Shown here piece after piece: positions 1 to 12,204 of a stretch of 64,000 nucleotides of DNA (position 1 is its first letter; every line of letters begins with the position of its first letter). The notes below the pieces were generated by a model. The model was not told where the DNA came from. It did no database searches and saw only the letters and a list, made by a program, of their open reading frames with translations. A program made the translations under genes and the position numbers. The DNA comes from Heterocephalus glaber (lineage: Eukaryota > Chordata > Mammalia > Rodentia > Bathyergidae): NCBI RefSeq assembly GCF_000247695.1, contig NW_004624843.1, positions 2,689,876 to 2,753,875 of the forward strand, written 5' to 3'.

Positions 1-167
1 TGTTATCTGAGTAATTATTTCTGATTTCATTTTTCCCAGATCCTCTTTTGTTGCCAGTTCAGAGAGTCCAGGTGGTTTAGTATAGATTGTTCCATCTCGT
101 TTCCCTTTGGGGTTGCTGTAGGTGATCTGGAAATCTGGTTTTGAGACTTATTTACGTGTTTTCTCAT
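1..167 (-). mobile_element. L1 ORF1 N-terminal fragment (inverted, runs off window)
   Basis: Read on the minus strand, this stretch encodes a peptide containing LSELATKEDLGKMKSEIITQ, which resembles the beginning of an L1 ORF1p coiled coil. An ATG at 165-167 lies upstream but in a different frame, so at least one indel or another start must be assumed. The element continues beyond the left edge of the window. The assignment rests on the peptide's general character and on the GC-rich leader next to it. An unrelated repeat cannot be excluded. Confidence 0.5.
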
Positions 168-760
168 TTCGACTGGGGGGGGGCGGCAGGGGGGTGCTCT
201 TGGTGTCCACGCGGCTCACCTCCTCTGATCTGGGAGAGGTGGGCCAGGGTTCGGGAGCAGCAGTAGGGATGGTGGTCTGTAAGCCCCTTCCTCTGGACCA
301 GGAGTGGCGGGACTTTTGGTGGCCCAGAAACCCCTTCCTCTGGACCAGGAGCAATGGGACAGTGGCTCAGAAGCCCCTACCTCTGGGCAGGAATTTTTTA
401 AATGCTGAGTATTTGATTAGCTCCAGTACAGTGGTCTGTTGGTCTGGTGTCCTCTGCATCTTTGTAGTGTGGAACCAGGTGGCTGTACAGAGAAGAGGCC
501 AAAGGAGTGGGGCGGGGGGGGGGCTCCAACGGATTGCTGCCAGGCATGGGCTGATTCGGTGTTTTCAGTGCGACTGGCAACTTCAGGACCACGTCCACAG
601 ACCTGCCTGTCTGCAGCAGGCTGATTCGGTGTTTTTTCTGCGCAACCAGTGACCTCGGGACCACGTGCACAGACCTGCCTATCTATAGTGGGCTGATCGG
701 TGTTTTCAGCATGACTGGCGACTTCGGGACCACATCAGCAGACCTCTCCCCTAGCAATAT
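168..760 (-). mobile_element. Probable L1 5' UTR with two tandem-repeat blocks
   Basis: This is a GC-rich segment, unlike the AT-rich DNA that follows, with two internal tandem arrays. The first has three units of about 45 bp starting near 281, 328 and 371, each containing a cccttcctctggaccaggag-like core. The second has three units of about 71 bp starting near 550, 620 and 692, each beginning with gctgattcggtgtttt and containing gaccac and cagacct. The segment ends abruptly near 757-760. Position next to an ORF1-like fragment suggests the promoter-bearing 5' UTR of an inverted L1. Tandem monomers are known from mouse L1 5' UTRs; here the parallel is inferred. Confidence 0.5.
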
Positions 761-1033
761 TCATTTCATGAGTTTTTAATCAATTGAGTAAATTTTTATT
801 TTAGACCAATTCACTCTCTTTTCTTCTATTTCTTCCTACTTTATTTTTTATTTTTTCCATTATACACTAATCTCATCACTAATTTCCATCATCAGTGTAA
901 AAAACTATCAGAAAAATATTTAAATAAATGTTTAGAGTGAGATTTAAAACATTTATGTAATATTAAGTAACTCCACTTTGTAAACAAAGACAAATAACAA
1001 TGAGAAATAAGACAGAGGGTGAGGGTATGATGG
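761..1033. other. AT-rich spacer, no feature recognised
   Basis: AT-rich sequence with no open frame of note and no repeat family that I recognise. Confidence 0.5.
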
Positions 1034-1150
1034 AAAGATGTAGCATAGCCCTTTGAATTTCAGAGCCTCTGTTTCTTCAGTTCTGAAATGGCGATCCTAG
1101 TATACCTTCACAAGGATTAAATATTTTATATGCCTCTTTGTAGATAGCAG
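1034..1150 (+). mobile_element. MIR SINE fragment
   Basis: The order gagcctctgtttcttcag, tctgaaatgg and aaggattaaat follows the MIR core consensus (cctcagtttcctcatctgtaa, then aatgggga, then aggattaaatga) in sense orientation. It is an old, diverged, partial copy. Confidence 0.65.
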
Positions 1151-2820
1151 TCTGTGACAGTGAAGAAAAAAGATGAGAAATACAAGAGAGCAGAAAGGCC
1201 AAGATGAGGAGAGGAAAGAATAGAAGATGAGGGGGGAAATATACAGAAGTGGGGTGGGGGGGGTCTTGCTCTGACCCAAAGGGGAAGTTGTTTCTGAGAA
1301 CAGCTTCCATCTATAAAACTCTCTTGAAGGTGTAAAATAGGAAAATGTTGACCTTTCAGATCATCCCATGGCTGTGATTTTTTTCAAGTGTTTCCTCAAA
1401 ATCAATACAATAGTCATAATATGTAAGTCCTATTTCTAGTCTCTAATAATTCTAAAATAAATTTAAGCAGCAAACATTATCCTAACTAGAGTAACAATAA
1501 TAAAATATAACTATAATATTTTAGTTACTTCCACCCAAATAACTCTTTCTCTGATTTTCCATCATTCTCATCACTAGGTTGACATTTAAAGTGACGATGA
1601 CAGCCTTCTTCAATATTGTTAAATATTTTAGACACAGACGATGGCATATTCTGATCTTACATTCTTATCACAGCACTTTTTAAAATTAATGATAGAAATA
1701 AGTAAGAGATTGTTTAAACTGAGGAGATAACAAAAGGCAAATAATGGTTGGGTGTTCTACACACCTGAATAATATTTACAAGAGTTGCTTCCTGACACAG
1801 CTGATTCCAGGTGAGCCCTAAAGTTTCCCCATAAGACTGCCTTAGAGTCAGACTCTTACCTGGCAAGGGAGCAGAACTCTCTAGCATCTGTGGACTGGAG
1901 CCCTTGACTGCCTCGCAGTTACCAGAATCCTGAATATTTCGGGGCAACATTGAGGTACCAGCCTTTGCTATCAAAAAAGGAGGGATGGAGCTGCCTACTC
2001 CAGTTATTAAGAGTGAATCATACAGATTTTACAACTAGAAATTCTCAGTACTTAGGATTCCTATGCTTGCATTTACAAACCCATCTACACTCAGGCAAAT
2101 TGTCCTAGGGGATGCTCACTGGTCATCCTTAGGAATCACCACATCCACTGCTCAGTGGTGATGAGCCAGCGTTCCATCTGTGGTGATCTTCGTGAGTATC
2201 CTAGTTTATATTCATTTATAAACCTTAGATACCAGCCTGAGTCTCTTTCTGTCCGGGATAAACACTAGAATCATCCCCAATGCAGCCAACTCCCTGTTCT
2301 CAGAGTCTGAAGGAGCTGGGGAACAGGGTCCTGATTTGTGTGATGGTTTTTATGTAGATGCAGAGCTGAGTGTCTCAGGTCCCCTTCAGGACTCTCTCCT
2401 GGTGAGTTCTGTGAGGAGAGGATGGCATCTAGCTGTTTGCTCCTTCAAGATCTGCTCAGGGTTTGTTCAAGGGAGCCTCCAGGAACTGACTTCTGGACCT
2501 GGCTTCTGCCCAAAGCAGGTCACCCCGGTCAGTACCCTTTCCTCCACAGCACTCCCTTGGGGCTGGCAAAGACTTTGTCAGTCCACATTGTGGTCTGATG
2601 GCTTTTGCTGCCCTATTCAGTTTCTGCTCCTTTTCTTTCACAGTTGTTGCTCCTCAACAAGGTTTTCGTTGTCCTGTAACTCACTGTCCACCTCCTGTGT
2701 CAAGTATTATCTACCCAATTATTTATACAAGTCCTTAACTACAGAGGGTGAGACCTTTTTGGGGCCTTGACATCGTGTTAAATGATAGGTGACTAGCTGT
2801 TTTTCATCACACATGGAGAT
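1151..2820. other. Unannotated spacer
   Basis: No gene or repeat was recognised with confidence. Short open frames on both strands (for example 1714-1974 minus and 2336-2770 plus) lack family similarity, a Kozak context or supporting structure. The 1760-2330 stretch is less AT-rich and could be a decayed LTR-type repeat, but I cannot name it. Confidence 0.45.
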
Positions 2821-2840
2821 TTTGTATAACTGCATAGTCA

Positions 2841-3206
2841 GCTTTCTGTCAGGGTAATAAAATACTTGAGATACTCTACTTATGAAGAGGATAGATTTAT
2901 TTTGGCTCATAGTTTGAGATTTCAGTTCACAGTCCCTTGGTCCCACTATGTTGGAGCCTGTGGCAGCACAGTATATCATGGAAGGAACACATGGCGGAGG
3001 AGACCGCTCAATCCATGGTGACCAGGAAACAAAAAGAGGAAAGGACTAGGATCCAATATCTCTTTCAAGGGTCCAACATCAATAACCTTCCTTCCTGCCA
3101 CTATTTCCCATATCTTAAAAGTTCCACCACATTTTCTCCACAGCCTGGAAAACATGCTGTTAGCGCATGGGATTTTGGGGAAGATTTACTATCCAAACTC
3201 TAACAA
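2841..3206 (-). mobile_element. MaLR-type LTR (THE1/MST/MLT1-like), inverted
   Basis: The plus strand reads like the reverse complement of a MaLR LTR. It opens with aatacttgagatactc and gatttattttggctcatag, has catggtgaccaggaaac in the middle, and closes with ttactatccaaactctaaca. This layout recurs near 6.0, 28.7, 48.1 and 54.2 kb. No internal retroviral reading frame is present, so it is a solo LTR remnant. Confidence 0.65.
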
Positions 3207-3956
3207 TAAACTTGCAACAAAAGTGTATTGAATTTAATTTCCCTATATTTTATATTCCAGAATTCATCTTTGGCTACATTGTCCTTGTTTTTTATTAATA
3301 TAGCCTCCCACTCCACCCCACTCCCCAGAGCATACCTTTGTACACCTCAGCTCAAGGTTTATATCTCAATTACTCAGGCATGATTGTATGATTAACCCAT
3401 GTAGATCCAGGGTAACTACCTGCTTGTTTCAGTCTCCATTTGCATAGGAAGGATGGCCCCTCTCTGCCAAGCCAGAAAGTGCAAACTATTAGGAGACAAA
3501 AACCACCTAATTCCTTCAGCCAACAATGCTTATTTTTCTCTTTCTCTGATGAGGTCTCTTCTCATCTAATTCCAAAGCTCTCCTAACTGTTCTAGTTTGA
3601 CATTCTCCTCTTTGGTCCTCTTTACTCTTGAATTCTTTCACAACTCTACCACCTCACAGTAAGCATCCCCTTGGGCTTTGTTTTGGGATAATCATTCTCT
3701 CCCTCGGAATTTACCTTTGAGGCTTCCCAATCCATAAAACATTCACTGAAGATTGCAATTTAAATCCTAAATGCTCAGCTGCCTCTCTGTATGAATAGAG
3801 GCTTTTTACTGTTTATTCAAGATTATTGGTTAATTTGGGGATGGACACAAGCCACTCACGAATGCGGCATGAAGATATCCTCTTAAAACGTCTATCTTCT
3901 TCACTTGAGGTCCACAAAATTTGTACTGGCCGTTAGAAGGACCCATAAACCTTGAG

Positions 3957-3958
<2 letters not shown>
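3207..3958. other. Unannotated spacer
   Basis: Mixed-composition DNA with no recognised gene. Some parts may be decayed LINE sequence, but none could be assigned. Confidence 0.4.

Positions 3959-4006
<48 letters not shown>
3959..4006. repeat. (GT)24 microsatellite
   Basis: An uninterrupted dinucleotide run of 24 GT units. Pure runs of this length are usually highly polymorphic. Confidence 0.98.
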
Positions 4007-4009
<3 letters not shown>

Positions 4010-4329
4010 AATTCAACTGTGACTCCTATGCAGAGAGAGCTAAAGCACTGTCAAAGTAGTGAGGACACTATGCAGAATGCGTTTATTGTAGGTGACCTCA
4101 GAACACTGTTGTTACATAGAACCTGGTAGTCTCAAAAAGAGAGAAAAGAAAAGAAATTTCAAGGATTACTTTTGTTTCCTTGAAATCTTTAGTCTTTTCA
4201 TAGAGCCCTACTCCACACTCTCGATGCTTCCTCTGATGGAAGCCTAATTCTTTCTCTTTTTCTCACTATGGTTAGGAAGTAATCAAATCTTTAGATAAAA
4301 AATTCACAGGATCAACCTTTTCTTTGATT

Positions 4330-4674
4330 GATTTCTCTATTATTTGTCTCTTTTAGATTTTGCTGATTGTTGACATTACTATTGTTGTCACTCTTTCCTT
4401 ACTTTCTCTTATTTTTAGTTGCTTTGTAATTTTTTTTCTTTTTTTTTTTTGCCTTTTAGGGCCCAAAATTTCATCACTGATTTTCTTTTACCAAAAAATA
4501 ATAAAAGCATATACCTATCTAAATGTCTATGTCCCATGATGTTGACATGCTGTATATTCACTATCATTCAGTTAAAAGTATTTTTTGATATTCCTTCCAT
4601 TTTCAGAACATATATATGTATCATAAATATATTATTTTTGCTTCATATTCTTTTGGAATCCTGTTATTAGTTTC

Positions 4675-4710
<36 letters not shown>

Positions 4711-6014
4711 ATTATAGGTGCCCAAAATTAGCTGTTTCTATCTTTATGAGAAATATCCCTATATCTCTGGAAATACACTTTGCCTTTAGATGTCTATTAT
4801 CTGTCCTTCCATGAGCGTTTTTCAGCCTTCCTAAGGTGACTGCATGATTCATTTGTTGCTATCCATTTACTTTTCATCTATCAGTGTTTATTTTTAAGAG
4901 ATATTTTTATTAGCTGTAAATCGTTCTGAAAACTCCTGCTTTTTAATTGGAGTGTTTGACCACAGCAGTTTATGTAATTTTTGGCATGACTGGATATAGA
5001 CTTTCTATTTCATTTTTACTGCTTTTCCTTTCATTTCTTGATTCTCTATCCTTTTATAAATTTTATTTTCTAAATTATTTGACTACTTTTTAAATGCTAC
5101 ACTCATCTATTTGCTCTTTAGTTATCCTCTTTTGCATTACTTTTTGATGTGTTAGCCTTTACTTTTCAGAAACTATTTAGAATTTATATTATATTGTTTC
5201 ACATTAAATGTAGAAATCTTACAAAAATCAAAGCCTATGCATCTCTGTATCATTTATACTATATTTGTTGTATGTATTAAATAAATGCCATGCAAATACC
5301 AGACAACCATATAATCATTTTTGCCTTTTAAATAGTCAGATGCTTCAAAGAAATTGAAGAGGAAATACAGTCTTTTATAGTGAACTATAATTTTACCATT
5401 TTGGATGTTCTTCACTCTTTCTGAATTTCTTAGTATCCATTTAGTATCATTTCCTTTCAGCCTGAAGAATTTCCTTTACAATATCTTATAGCATATGGCT
5501 GTTGGAGAATACTGCACTTAATTTTATCTAAGAGCATTTTAATTTCAACATCATTAGTGAAAGAAAGACTTTTTTGCTTACTATGGAATTTTGACTTGGC
5601 AGGTTTATTCTTTCAGCATCTAAAGATATGGCCCAGATTGTTTAAGCATTGACATTTTTGTGCAAAATCGGCACACATTTGAAAAGCTGCTCCTTTGTAG
5701 GAATACTACGTAAATTTCCTCTTGCTTCTTTCAAGATTTAGCTTTTATTTTTAGCATTTTGAATATGATATCATTAGGCATAGTGTTTGCCATCTCTATC
5801 TTGCTTGGTGTATATAATGGACTTCTTGAACCTGTAATTTGTTTTATTAAAGATGAGAAATCTTTCCATCTTTATATTTGCGGATGATTTCTGTACCACT
5901 CTATTTTTAACTTGTAGAACTCCCATAGATGCGTATGTTGTTTGTGATGCCTTGCTGTTGTGCCACAGTCTGTGAGTATCTGTCAACATTTTCATCTTTC
6001 TTGTCTCCTACTCA
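4330..6014 (-). mobile_element. Ancient L1M-type LINE remnant, inverted (left part)
   Basis: The T-rich plus strand follows the antisense of old mammalian L1M elements. In order, one sees tttaattggagtgtttgacc (about 4940), tatcatttcctttcagcctg (about 5445) and ttctttcagcatctaaa (about 5610). The element resumes after an inserted LTR at 6.0-6.4 kb. No intact reading frame survives. The left limit is uncertain: the match is clearest from about 4870. Confidence 0.6.
4674..4709. repeat. (AT)n microsatellite
   Basis: A short alternating AT/TA run with one interruption, lying inside the AT-rich LINE remnant. Confidence 0.9.
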
Positions 6015-6370
6015 CATGATCAGAACTGAATATCTGAGATCATTTATAAAGATGGAAGGATTGTCTTGGTTCTCTGGAGCTTCCAGTCAAGATTGGGTGG
6101 ACTCACTGCTTTGGACAGCCAATGGGACTGGGACATGGTCAAAGGAGGGAAGGCCTCAGCAGAGTGAGTTGTTCAGATGTCAGCCAGGAAGCAAAGAGAA
6201 AGGCAGGCAGCAGAGGCCGCAGTCTCCATGGAGGCTGCTCCCTTAATGACCTAAGGACCTCCCCTTAGGCTCCTCTGCCTAGAAATTCTAACTCCTCCTC
6301 CTAGTGGCATCCTGGAGACCAGCTCTTTAACATATAGACCTTTGGGGTTGCTTATCCCAAGCCTGGCAAC
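6015..6370 (-). mobile_element. MaLR-type LTR inserted in an L1M remnant, inverted
   Basis: The motifs tatctgagatcatttataaa, cagccaggaagcaaagag and cttaatgacctaagg occur in the order expected for the reverse complement of a MaLR LTR. The flanks (before about 6010 and after about 6370) both continue the same inverted L1M sequence, so this LTR inserted into the older LINE. Confidence 0.55.
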
Positions 6371-7260
6371 CATTTTCTGATTTATTTCTATTAGCTCAAT
6401 TTTACATTTATTTGATATTTCCTTTCTGACTCCATTTTCCTGATAAGCCTGTCTAAGGGGACTTTTATAAGCGATATGTTATTTTTTTATTCTAGAATTT
6501 CCATTTGATTCTTTTCATAGCGTTTCCCTCATGTAAGTTTTATTTATTTTATCCATCACGAGCATGTTTTCTTTTAGCTCATTGTGCATAATTTTAATAA
6601 CTGCTGTATTTAAATGTTAGCTTCAACACCTGGACTCTTTTGAAATTGTGTCACATTTTCTTGGTTCTTAGTATAGCCAATAATTGTATCCAGGTATTGA
6701 ATTCTGTTACAATCCACAAGAACGTTGATTTTTTATTTTGCTTATTTTAACAGAAATTCACTTTGCTGAACTCAAATGCAAGTTGTGTGGTATTTACTTA
6801 AGCCAGAGTTCCAATCTCAGATCAATTCTTTCATCCTGAACTGGGCTCTGTGAGTCTTCTCTACATATGCATTAAACAGAGTTAATCCACAAATTTTACC
6901 CGAGTTTAATACCAAATGTGAAACTCTCTCTGACTAGCTTCTTGCTTTTATTCCTACCTCACTCACCAGGAGCTCTTGTTCTTTCTGGATTTTCCAGCCA
7001 GAAACATTACAGCTTTTTAAACAAGTTTTTCACCTTATTTGTCACTGATTGAGGCCTGTCTTTTTGCTGATGTAATAAACAAAGCCATCAAATGGGAAAC
7101 CATCTGGTACTATTCCTTTCATTGAAATATTGACCACCTCCTCCACTTCTGCCTACTTTTTTGGCAGTCTCTAGTGACTGTAGGTGGCTTTTGCATTGCA
7201 TCTGTTTACAGAGCATGTGGCTATTTTCTGAAGCAGGGTCAGCCAGGGGAGAATTGAATT
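6371..7260 (-). mobile_element. Ancient L1M-type LINE remnant, inverted (right part)
   Basis: This continues the LINE interrupted at 6.0-6.4 kb. It contains tctagaatttccatttgatt, a hallmark stretch of old L1 5'-region sequence read antisense, followed by decayed sequence. No reading frame is preserved. The right limit is approximate. Confidence 0.5.
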
Positions 7261-7329
7261 GGCCACATTAAAAGAAAACATAACAATTGATATTTTGATT
7301 TCCATCTGCTTGATTCCTTGATCTATGAT

Positions 7330-8045
7330 GTTGAGTAAAGCAAAAATTAGAACCAGATATTAAGATGCAGCAATAATCATGGTAAGAGAGAAGAGATTGA
7401 ATTGAAACAATTTTAAAAGGAATACAAAGAATGGGTGGATTTGAAATACCATGAAAAGAGAATTACTTGGATGTGGGGAAAATTGGATGTGGGAAGACTA
7501 AAGAATGTTCCTGAAACTAGTAGTTTTCTTAGATGAATAAGTAATGGTAGGAACTCTTTTGAGAGTGTTCAAAAGAAAATTCATGACTAAATCTGAAGAA
7601 GAGATGACAAAAATTGCATTAAAGCCTGAATGTATTATGTTTGAGGCACTGAGAGTATACTTCATGAAGACTACAACAAAGAAACAAAAAATTTAGATTT
7701 AAAGCCAAAAAGTGATATTAGGGGAGAATTTTGTGTTTGTAGACCCATGTTGACATTAGAGTTAAATACATTAGAAGTTTCAGAGATTCTATTTTAGTTT
7801 GAACCATTTGAAATTGTTATTTTTGTGGGTCAAATGTAGCCAAGTACTAACAATTTCTTAAGGTTCAACTAAATAAACAGAAATCAAAGAATAGAAACAT
7901 AAGGAATATCAACCCTATTTGTGGAACGAAATATCTAACAGAAACCTAGCTGGGAGAGGTCAGAAAAGAAGCAGAAGGGGCCACAGGATCAATAAATACA
8001 GAAATCTGAAGTATGACTGAAGTAGCACTCGTGGGTGATGGAAAA
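7330..8045 (-). mobile_element. L2 LINE remnant, inverted
   Basis: The plus strand resembles the antisense of L2: a gggtggatttgaaat stretch, ttggatgtgggaagac, then a tgttgacattagagttaaat block that matches the L2 pattern ttgagatgcctgttagacat only loosely. It is heavily diverged, and the family call comes from the order of motifs. Confidence 0.45.
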
Positions 8046-8089
8046 ATAAATTCAATAAATTCTGTTGGCAACATTGGCTACTTACATAG

Positions 8090-8960
8090 ACCATATAAAA
8101 TTACATTGTTACTCCATAGACAAAGACAAATTCCGAATATAGACTTAGAATGGAAAAAGAAACATCTAAACTCTTAGAAGAAACTATAGGAGAATATTTG
8201 TGATTTGGGACATGAATTCACAATTTGACAAACTTGATCATATTAAAATTAAAATTTTCTATTCATGAAGGACCATACTAACTAGGGTAAAATGACAATC
8301 TACAAATCAGAAAAAGCTGCTTGTTGCACTTTAAACTACTGAATGCATTAAACCAAAACTATATAATGAGCTTTTATAAATCTTTAAGAAAAAACAAGCA
8401 GCTCAATAGAAAAAACATCAAATGATTTGAAGATATATTTCACAAAGAAGGAAATAGGAATGACCCATAGATACATGAAATTATGTTTTACATCCTTAGC
8501 AATTACAAAATTGTAAATTTAGTTCTCATTGAACTAATTCATACTAATTAGGTTGTCAATAAGACATATAATAATTCCAAGCATTAATAAGGCTGTGGCT
8601 CAATGAAACACATACACTTCTGTTGAGGTTATAAAATGGTGCAAGTGCTCTGGAATACAATACATTATACTCTAAATTTAAATGTTTCTATGCCTTAAGA
8701 ACCAGTAACCAGCTCTATTACCACTCATGAGAAACTTTTATACTTCTACCTGGATATATGCACACAAGAGTTTTCATGGAAGTGCCAGCTGTTGCATCTA
8801 AAATTGAAATTATATCAGAATATGTTCACAAGAGAATAGATCGATGAATTATTATATAAAACACAATATTATAGAGCAATGAAAGTGAACTACAGACACA
8901 TGTATCAGTAATTAATATTTAGTCATGAAAGAAAGTTGTAGGTGACCGCATATGGTATAT
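8090..8960 (+). mobile_element. Old L1 LINE remnant (ORF2 3' part)
   Basis: In sense orientation the text follows L1 ORF2 near its 3' end: aaactcttagaagaaactat, cttgatcatattaaaatt, aatgacaatctacaaatcag, tcaatagaaaaaacatcaaa and atgacccatagatacatgaa. Many indels and stops are present, so it is inactive. Confidence 0.7.
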
Positions 8961-10534
8961 AACATTTCTATAAAATCACAAATAATCAAAATTTAACAAT
9001 GTGGTGCTTTTCAATAATACAAATGTCATCAAACTACAAAAATGAAAAGACATTCATGAAAAATTGAAGCATTAAGGGAAGAGATATTATATGGAAGGGA
9101 ACTCATAAGTATATATATTTTATTATAAAATTTATTTCCTAAGCTGAATAGTGAGTTCATGAATATTATTTTTACTGTTATTCTTTATCAAATATTCCTT
9201 CAAAATGAAAATAAATATTATGAATGTTGAGTACATTAAAACAATTATATAATAAAATATCAAAACACAAAAGTCTCATTACATTATATATTATACTATA
9301 CAATAAAATAATACACATTATATTAGATAAATGATTTCTCACATATTATATTCTTTATGCTGTAAATATCTTAATATTAAAGCTACAATACATTACTATT
9401 CTCTATAGTTACTCTAATGTGTAATAGCATACCAGAACTTGTTCCTAAGATGAACTCACATCTTAAAAATTATACTGAAAGTAGATGTTTTGTTTCTGGA
9501 TAAAAATATATTAGTGAGAAACAGGAACAAGAAGTCTAGCTAAGACTTCTCAGGCTCAATGAAACAGCTAGTGTCCCAGAAATTTTCCTGTTTTCTCTCT
9601 TGAGAACTTAAATACTGACCATATATATTTTTCTTGACTAAAAGTAAACATCAGCCTCATGCTTCAACTGAGTATTAGTCCAGCAAGCCTTGAAAGAATC
9701 CAATGTCAGATCTAGGAGAAGAAGTAAAATGTGTCATCCATTTCTTCTGTCTTCTGGTGAATTTCTTTCCACTGGGAAACACAGTGTAAGAATCTTTTGG
9801 GATCCACCTGCTAGGAAAAATATAATCAAATATGAGTGAAGGAAAAAAGAGGCAGATCATGTTCTGAATTCCTAGCATGGGTAGGGAAGTACAAGAAACT
9901 TTTGTTAACAATGCCTGTTTCCTATGCTAAATAGTATATCAAATGGTCTGCATTGCATCACTTTATATCTTGGACATGTCCTAATTATTTTGTAATAGAA
10001 AATTTTAAGCTCTTTAAATGAGAAACCAAGAGCCCAGTAAGCAATGATTCATTTTGCTAAGATTTCTTACACCCTGTTCTGGTCTGTGATAGACATTTCC
10101 TTTCTTGGGAAAAAGCAGAGGAACCTGAACACTAAATACCCAAATGACCCTATGTGAAGTGTCCTACATGCATGGAAAGCAGTATAAACACAGAGGCGTA
10201 GATGTTCAACAGGAAGTGATACTTCTGGTGAGCAAGGACTACATGGATCACTTCTCATTTCACCTGGAATTTAGGGATCAGAAAAATTTTCACAAAGATA
10301 ATTGACTGTGGAAATATTCCAAAAGAGTTTTAAGATCGAATTTGCTTTTACTAGTGACTTTATTTATAAGAAATTTGCAAGGGAGTACTATAGAGCATGA
10401 CTGGAACTTAGGAAACTTCTGGAAGGCATCACATGGTCAAAAAAGCAAGGTTCTTGGATGAGATGACTTGGGTCTCTCTCCTGAAGTAGCCATTTGGCAA
10501 GTTAATGTCTCAGAAGCACATCTGGTAACTGGGA
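8961..10534. other. AT-rich spacer
   Basis: Very AT-rich DNA, especially 9100-9480, with no recognised gene. Small open frames at 9675-9911 and 10067-10258 (minus) show no family resemblance and are probably chance. Confidence 0.45.
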
Positions 10535-10550
10535 AATGTTAACTCATTTT

Positions 10551-10644
10551 TTTTTCTTTTTTTTTTTGTTTGGTACCGGGGATCAAACTCAGGACCATGT
10601 GTTGCGAGGCAGGCGCCGGAACCACTGAGCTAAATCCCCAGCCT
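10551..10644 (-). mobile_element. tRNA-derived ID-like SINE with 16-bp TSD
   Basis: A poly(T)-led copy in which gggatcaaactcaggacc is the reverse complement of the B-box region and actgagctaaatccccagcc that of the A-box region. It is bounded by identical 16-bp target-site duplications, aatgttaactcatttt, at 10535-10550 and 10645-10660. Perfect duplications point to a fairly recent insertion. Confidence 0.93.
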
Positions 10645-10660
10645 AATGTTAACTCATTTT

Positions 10661-11298
10661 AAAAAGAAAAATAAATCAAGTGATGAATTCCCTCCAATAT
10701 TATAAGACTTGAGGTTTTTATCTTTAAATGGTAGAAAAGAAATCTGAGATGTAACTTTGGCCATTTGATGAACAACCATGTAGAGTCAGCCTTTACAGGT
10801 TTTCATGACGGATTGAAAGTAGAAAAGTTACAAATTAAAGAATGGCATTAAATGAGATTTATTGAGAGGTTAGTACTGTGTCATTAACAGACACGGAAAA
10901 ATGGAAGAGACTGATTTGAAGTTCGAGATAACCGGTTTTGTTTTAAGCATGTAGACTTGGAGATACAACCAGAGTGTGCAAGCGAGCATGCCCCGGGGAC
11001 GTGTGCGCGTGAGCAGCCACTGCCTGAAGTTCCTGTCAGCTTCACATGGGTCATTTTGCCTCAAGTGCCACATTTTAAGTGCATAAAAGTAGAGGATTAA
11101 ATTACATGTGTCTCTCTCTTTTTTATTCCAAATAAAAATTCTGTAATTTGCTAATTTCATTATTACTTCTTAAGCCAGAAATATTAATAGTAAATGGGCC
11201 TCTACTCCAACAAAGCAATGTGTGTATGTGATCAGAATTATTAGAGGAGAACCAAAAGCAAAAACAAGCACTCATAACAAGGCTTAATGACACAACTT
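10661..11298. other. Unannotated spacer
   Basis: No gene recognised. A small CpG-containing patch near 10974-11012 stands out locally. A 96-codon minus frame at 10870-11160 has no family resemblance. Confidence 0.4.
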
Positions 11299-11392
11299 CT
11301 TTTTATTTTTTATTTTTTGGTACCGGAGATCACACTTGGGACCTTGTGCTTGTAAGGCAGGTGGCAGAACCACTGAGCTAAATCCCCAGCCC
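11299..11392 (-). mobile_element. tRNA-derived ID-like SINE
   Basis: An inverted SINE with a T/A-rich tail on the left, then ggtaccggagatcacacttg and cactgagctaaatccccagc. Flanking caactt motifs before and after could be remains of an imperfect target-site duplication. More diverged than the 10.55-kb copy. Confidence 0.88.
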
Positions 11393-11404
11393 AACTTAAT
11401 TCTT

Positions 11405-11832
11405 TTTTAAAATTCACTTCCCTGTCATCCCCCCATTCTCCTTCCTCCATCTCTTCACCCCTTGTCCTTTTATAAAAATTCTATCTCTCTGTTTTTTATT
11501 ATCTATCTTTTATTTTCCTCTTTAATTTATTTACACTTTGTGTTTCGCAAATAAGAGAAACTGTGTAATATTTATGCTGGTGTGGCTGATTTAATTTACT
11601 TAAACTTCTAGTCTGGAGGTGCATCCATTCTCCTACAAATGAATCAAATTTATCTTTTTTTATGGTGGAGTAGTACTTCATTGTATGTAAACATTAACTT
11701 TTCTTTCCTTTATTTTGTTCTTTATTTATGCTTTGGTTATCTCATAGGAGAGAAACTATATGGTATTTAAGGTAGTATATCCTATTTATATCCTATTTAT
11801 TTCACTTAGCATTATGTTTTCAAAGTACATCC
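11405..11832 (-). mobile_element. L1 3' fragment with ORF2 C-terminal remnant, inverted
   Basis: On the minus strand, 11499-11681 encodes a 60-residue peptide beginning MKYYSTIKKDKFDSFVGEWM. This matches the conserved end of L1 ORF2p (pattern YY.AIKK..F.SFVG.WM.L, then LSKL and SLI). The plus strand also has tatggtggagtagtacttca and tttcacttagcattatgttt, the antisense of the L1 3' region. The second motif, beyond about 11750, belongs upstream in the element. Truncated and inactive. Confidence 0.8.
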
Positions 11833-12204
11833 CCACAAGGAATGTAATGGAGGGAAGCCTGGCAAGTGGTCTTACCAGACAAGAAGTGATGCAACATGAA
11901 TGAGTTACTTATATTTTTTCTGGGCATCATGGCAGTCATTACTCTACTTGAGTAATTCACTTGGTGACACTTTGGTTTAGGTAAATACCAGTCACCTCTC
12001 TGCATCCTAGTGATGAAAAACAAAGTAGAAATTACAAAATGGATGTTTAGTTCCAGTAAGACTTACAGGAGATTTTCGTAGCATGGAACCTATATCCTGA
12101 AAGAGCTATGAACAGAGCCCCAAAGACAACCAGGTTGCCAGATGCAGGCTTTAGTTAAGTAAAACAAGTCTCATTGCTGGAAGAGAATGGAGCAGATAAT
12201 ATCG
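11833..12204. other. Unannotated spacer
   Basis: No gene or repeat recognised. Confidence 0.4.

Noticed and set aside
122..670. Overlapping 60-176-codon frames on both strands at the left end
   Set aside because: They lie in a GC-rich repeat leader with tandem units, where stops are rare by composition. No family similarity.
11499..11681. A 60-codon minus frame as an independent small gene
   Set aside because: The peptide matches the end of L1 ORF2p, so it is a LINE remnant.
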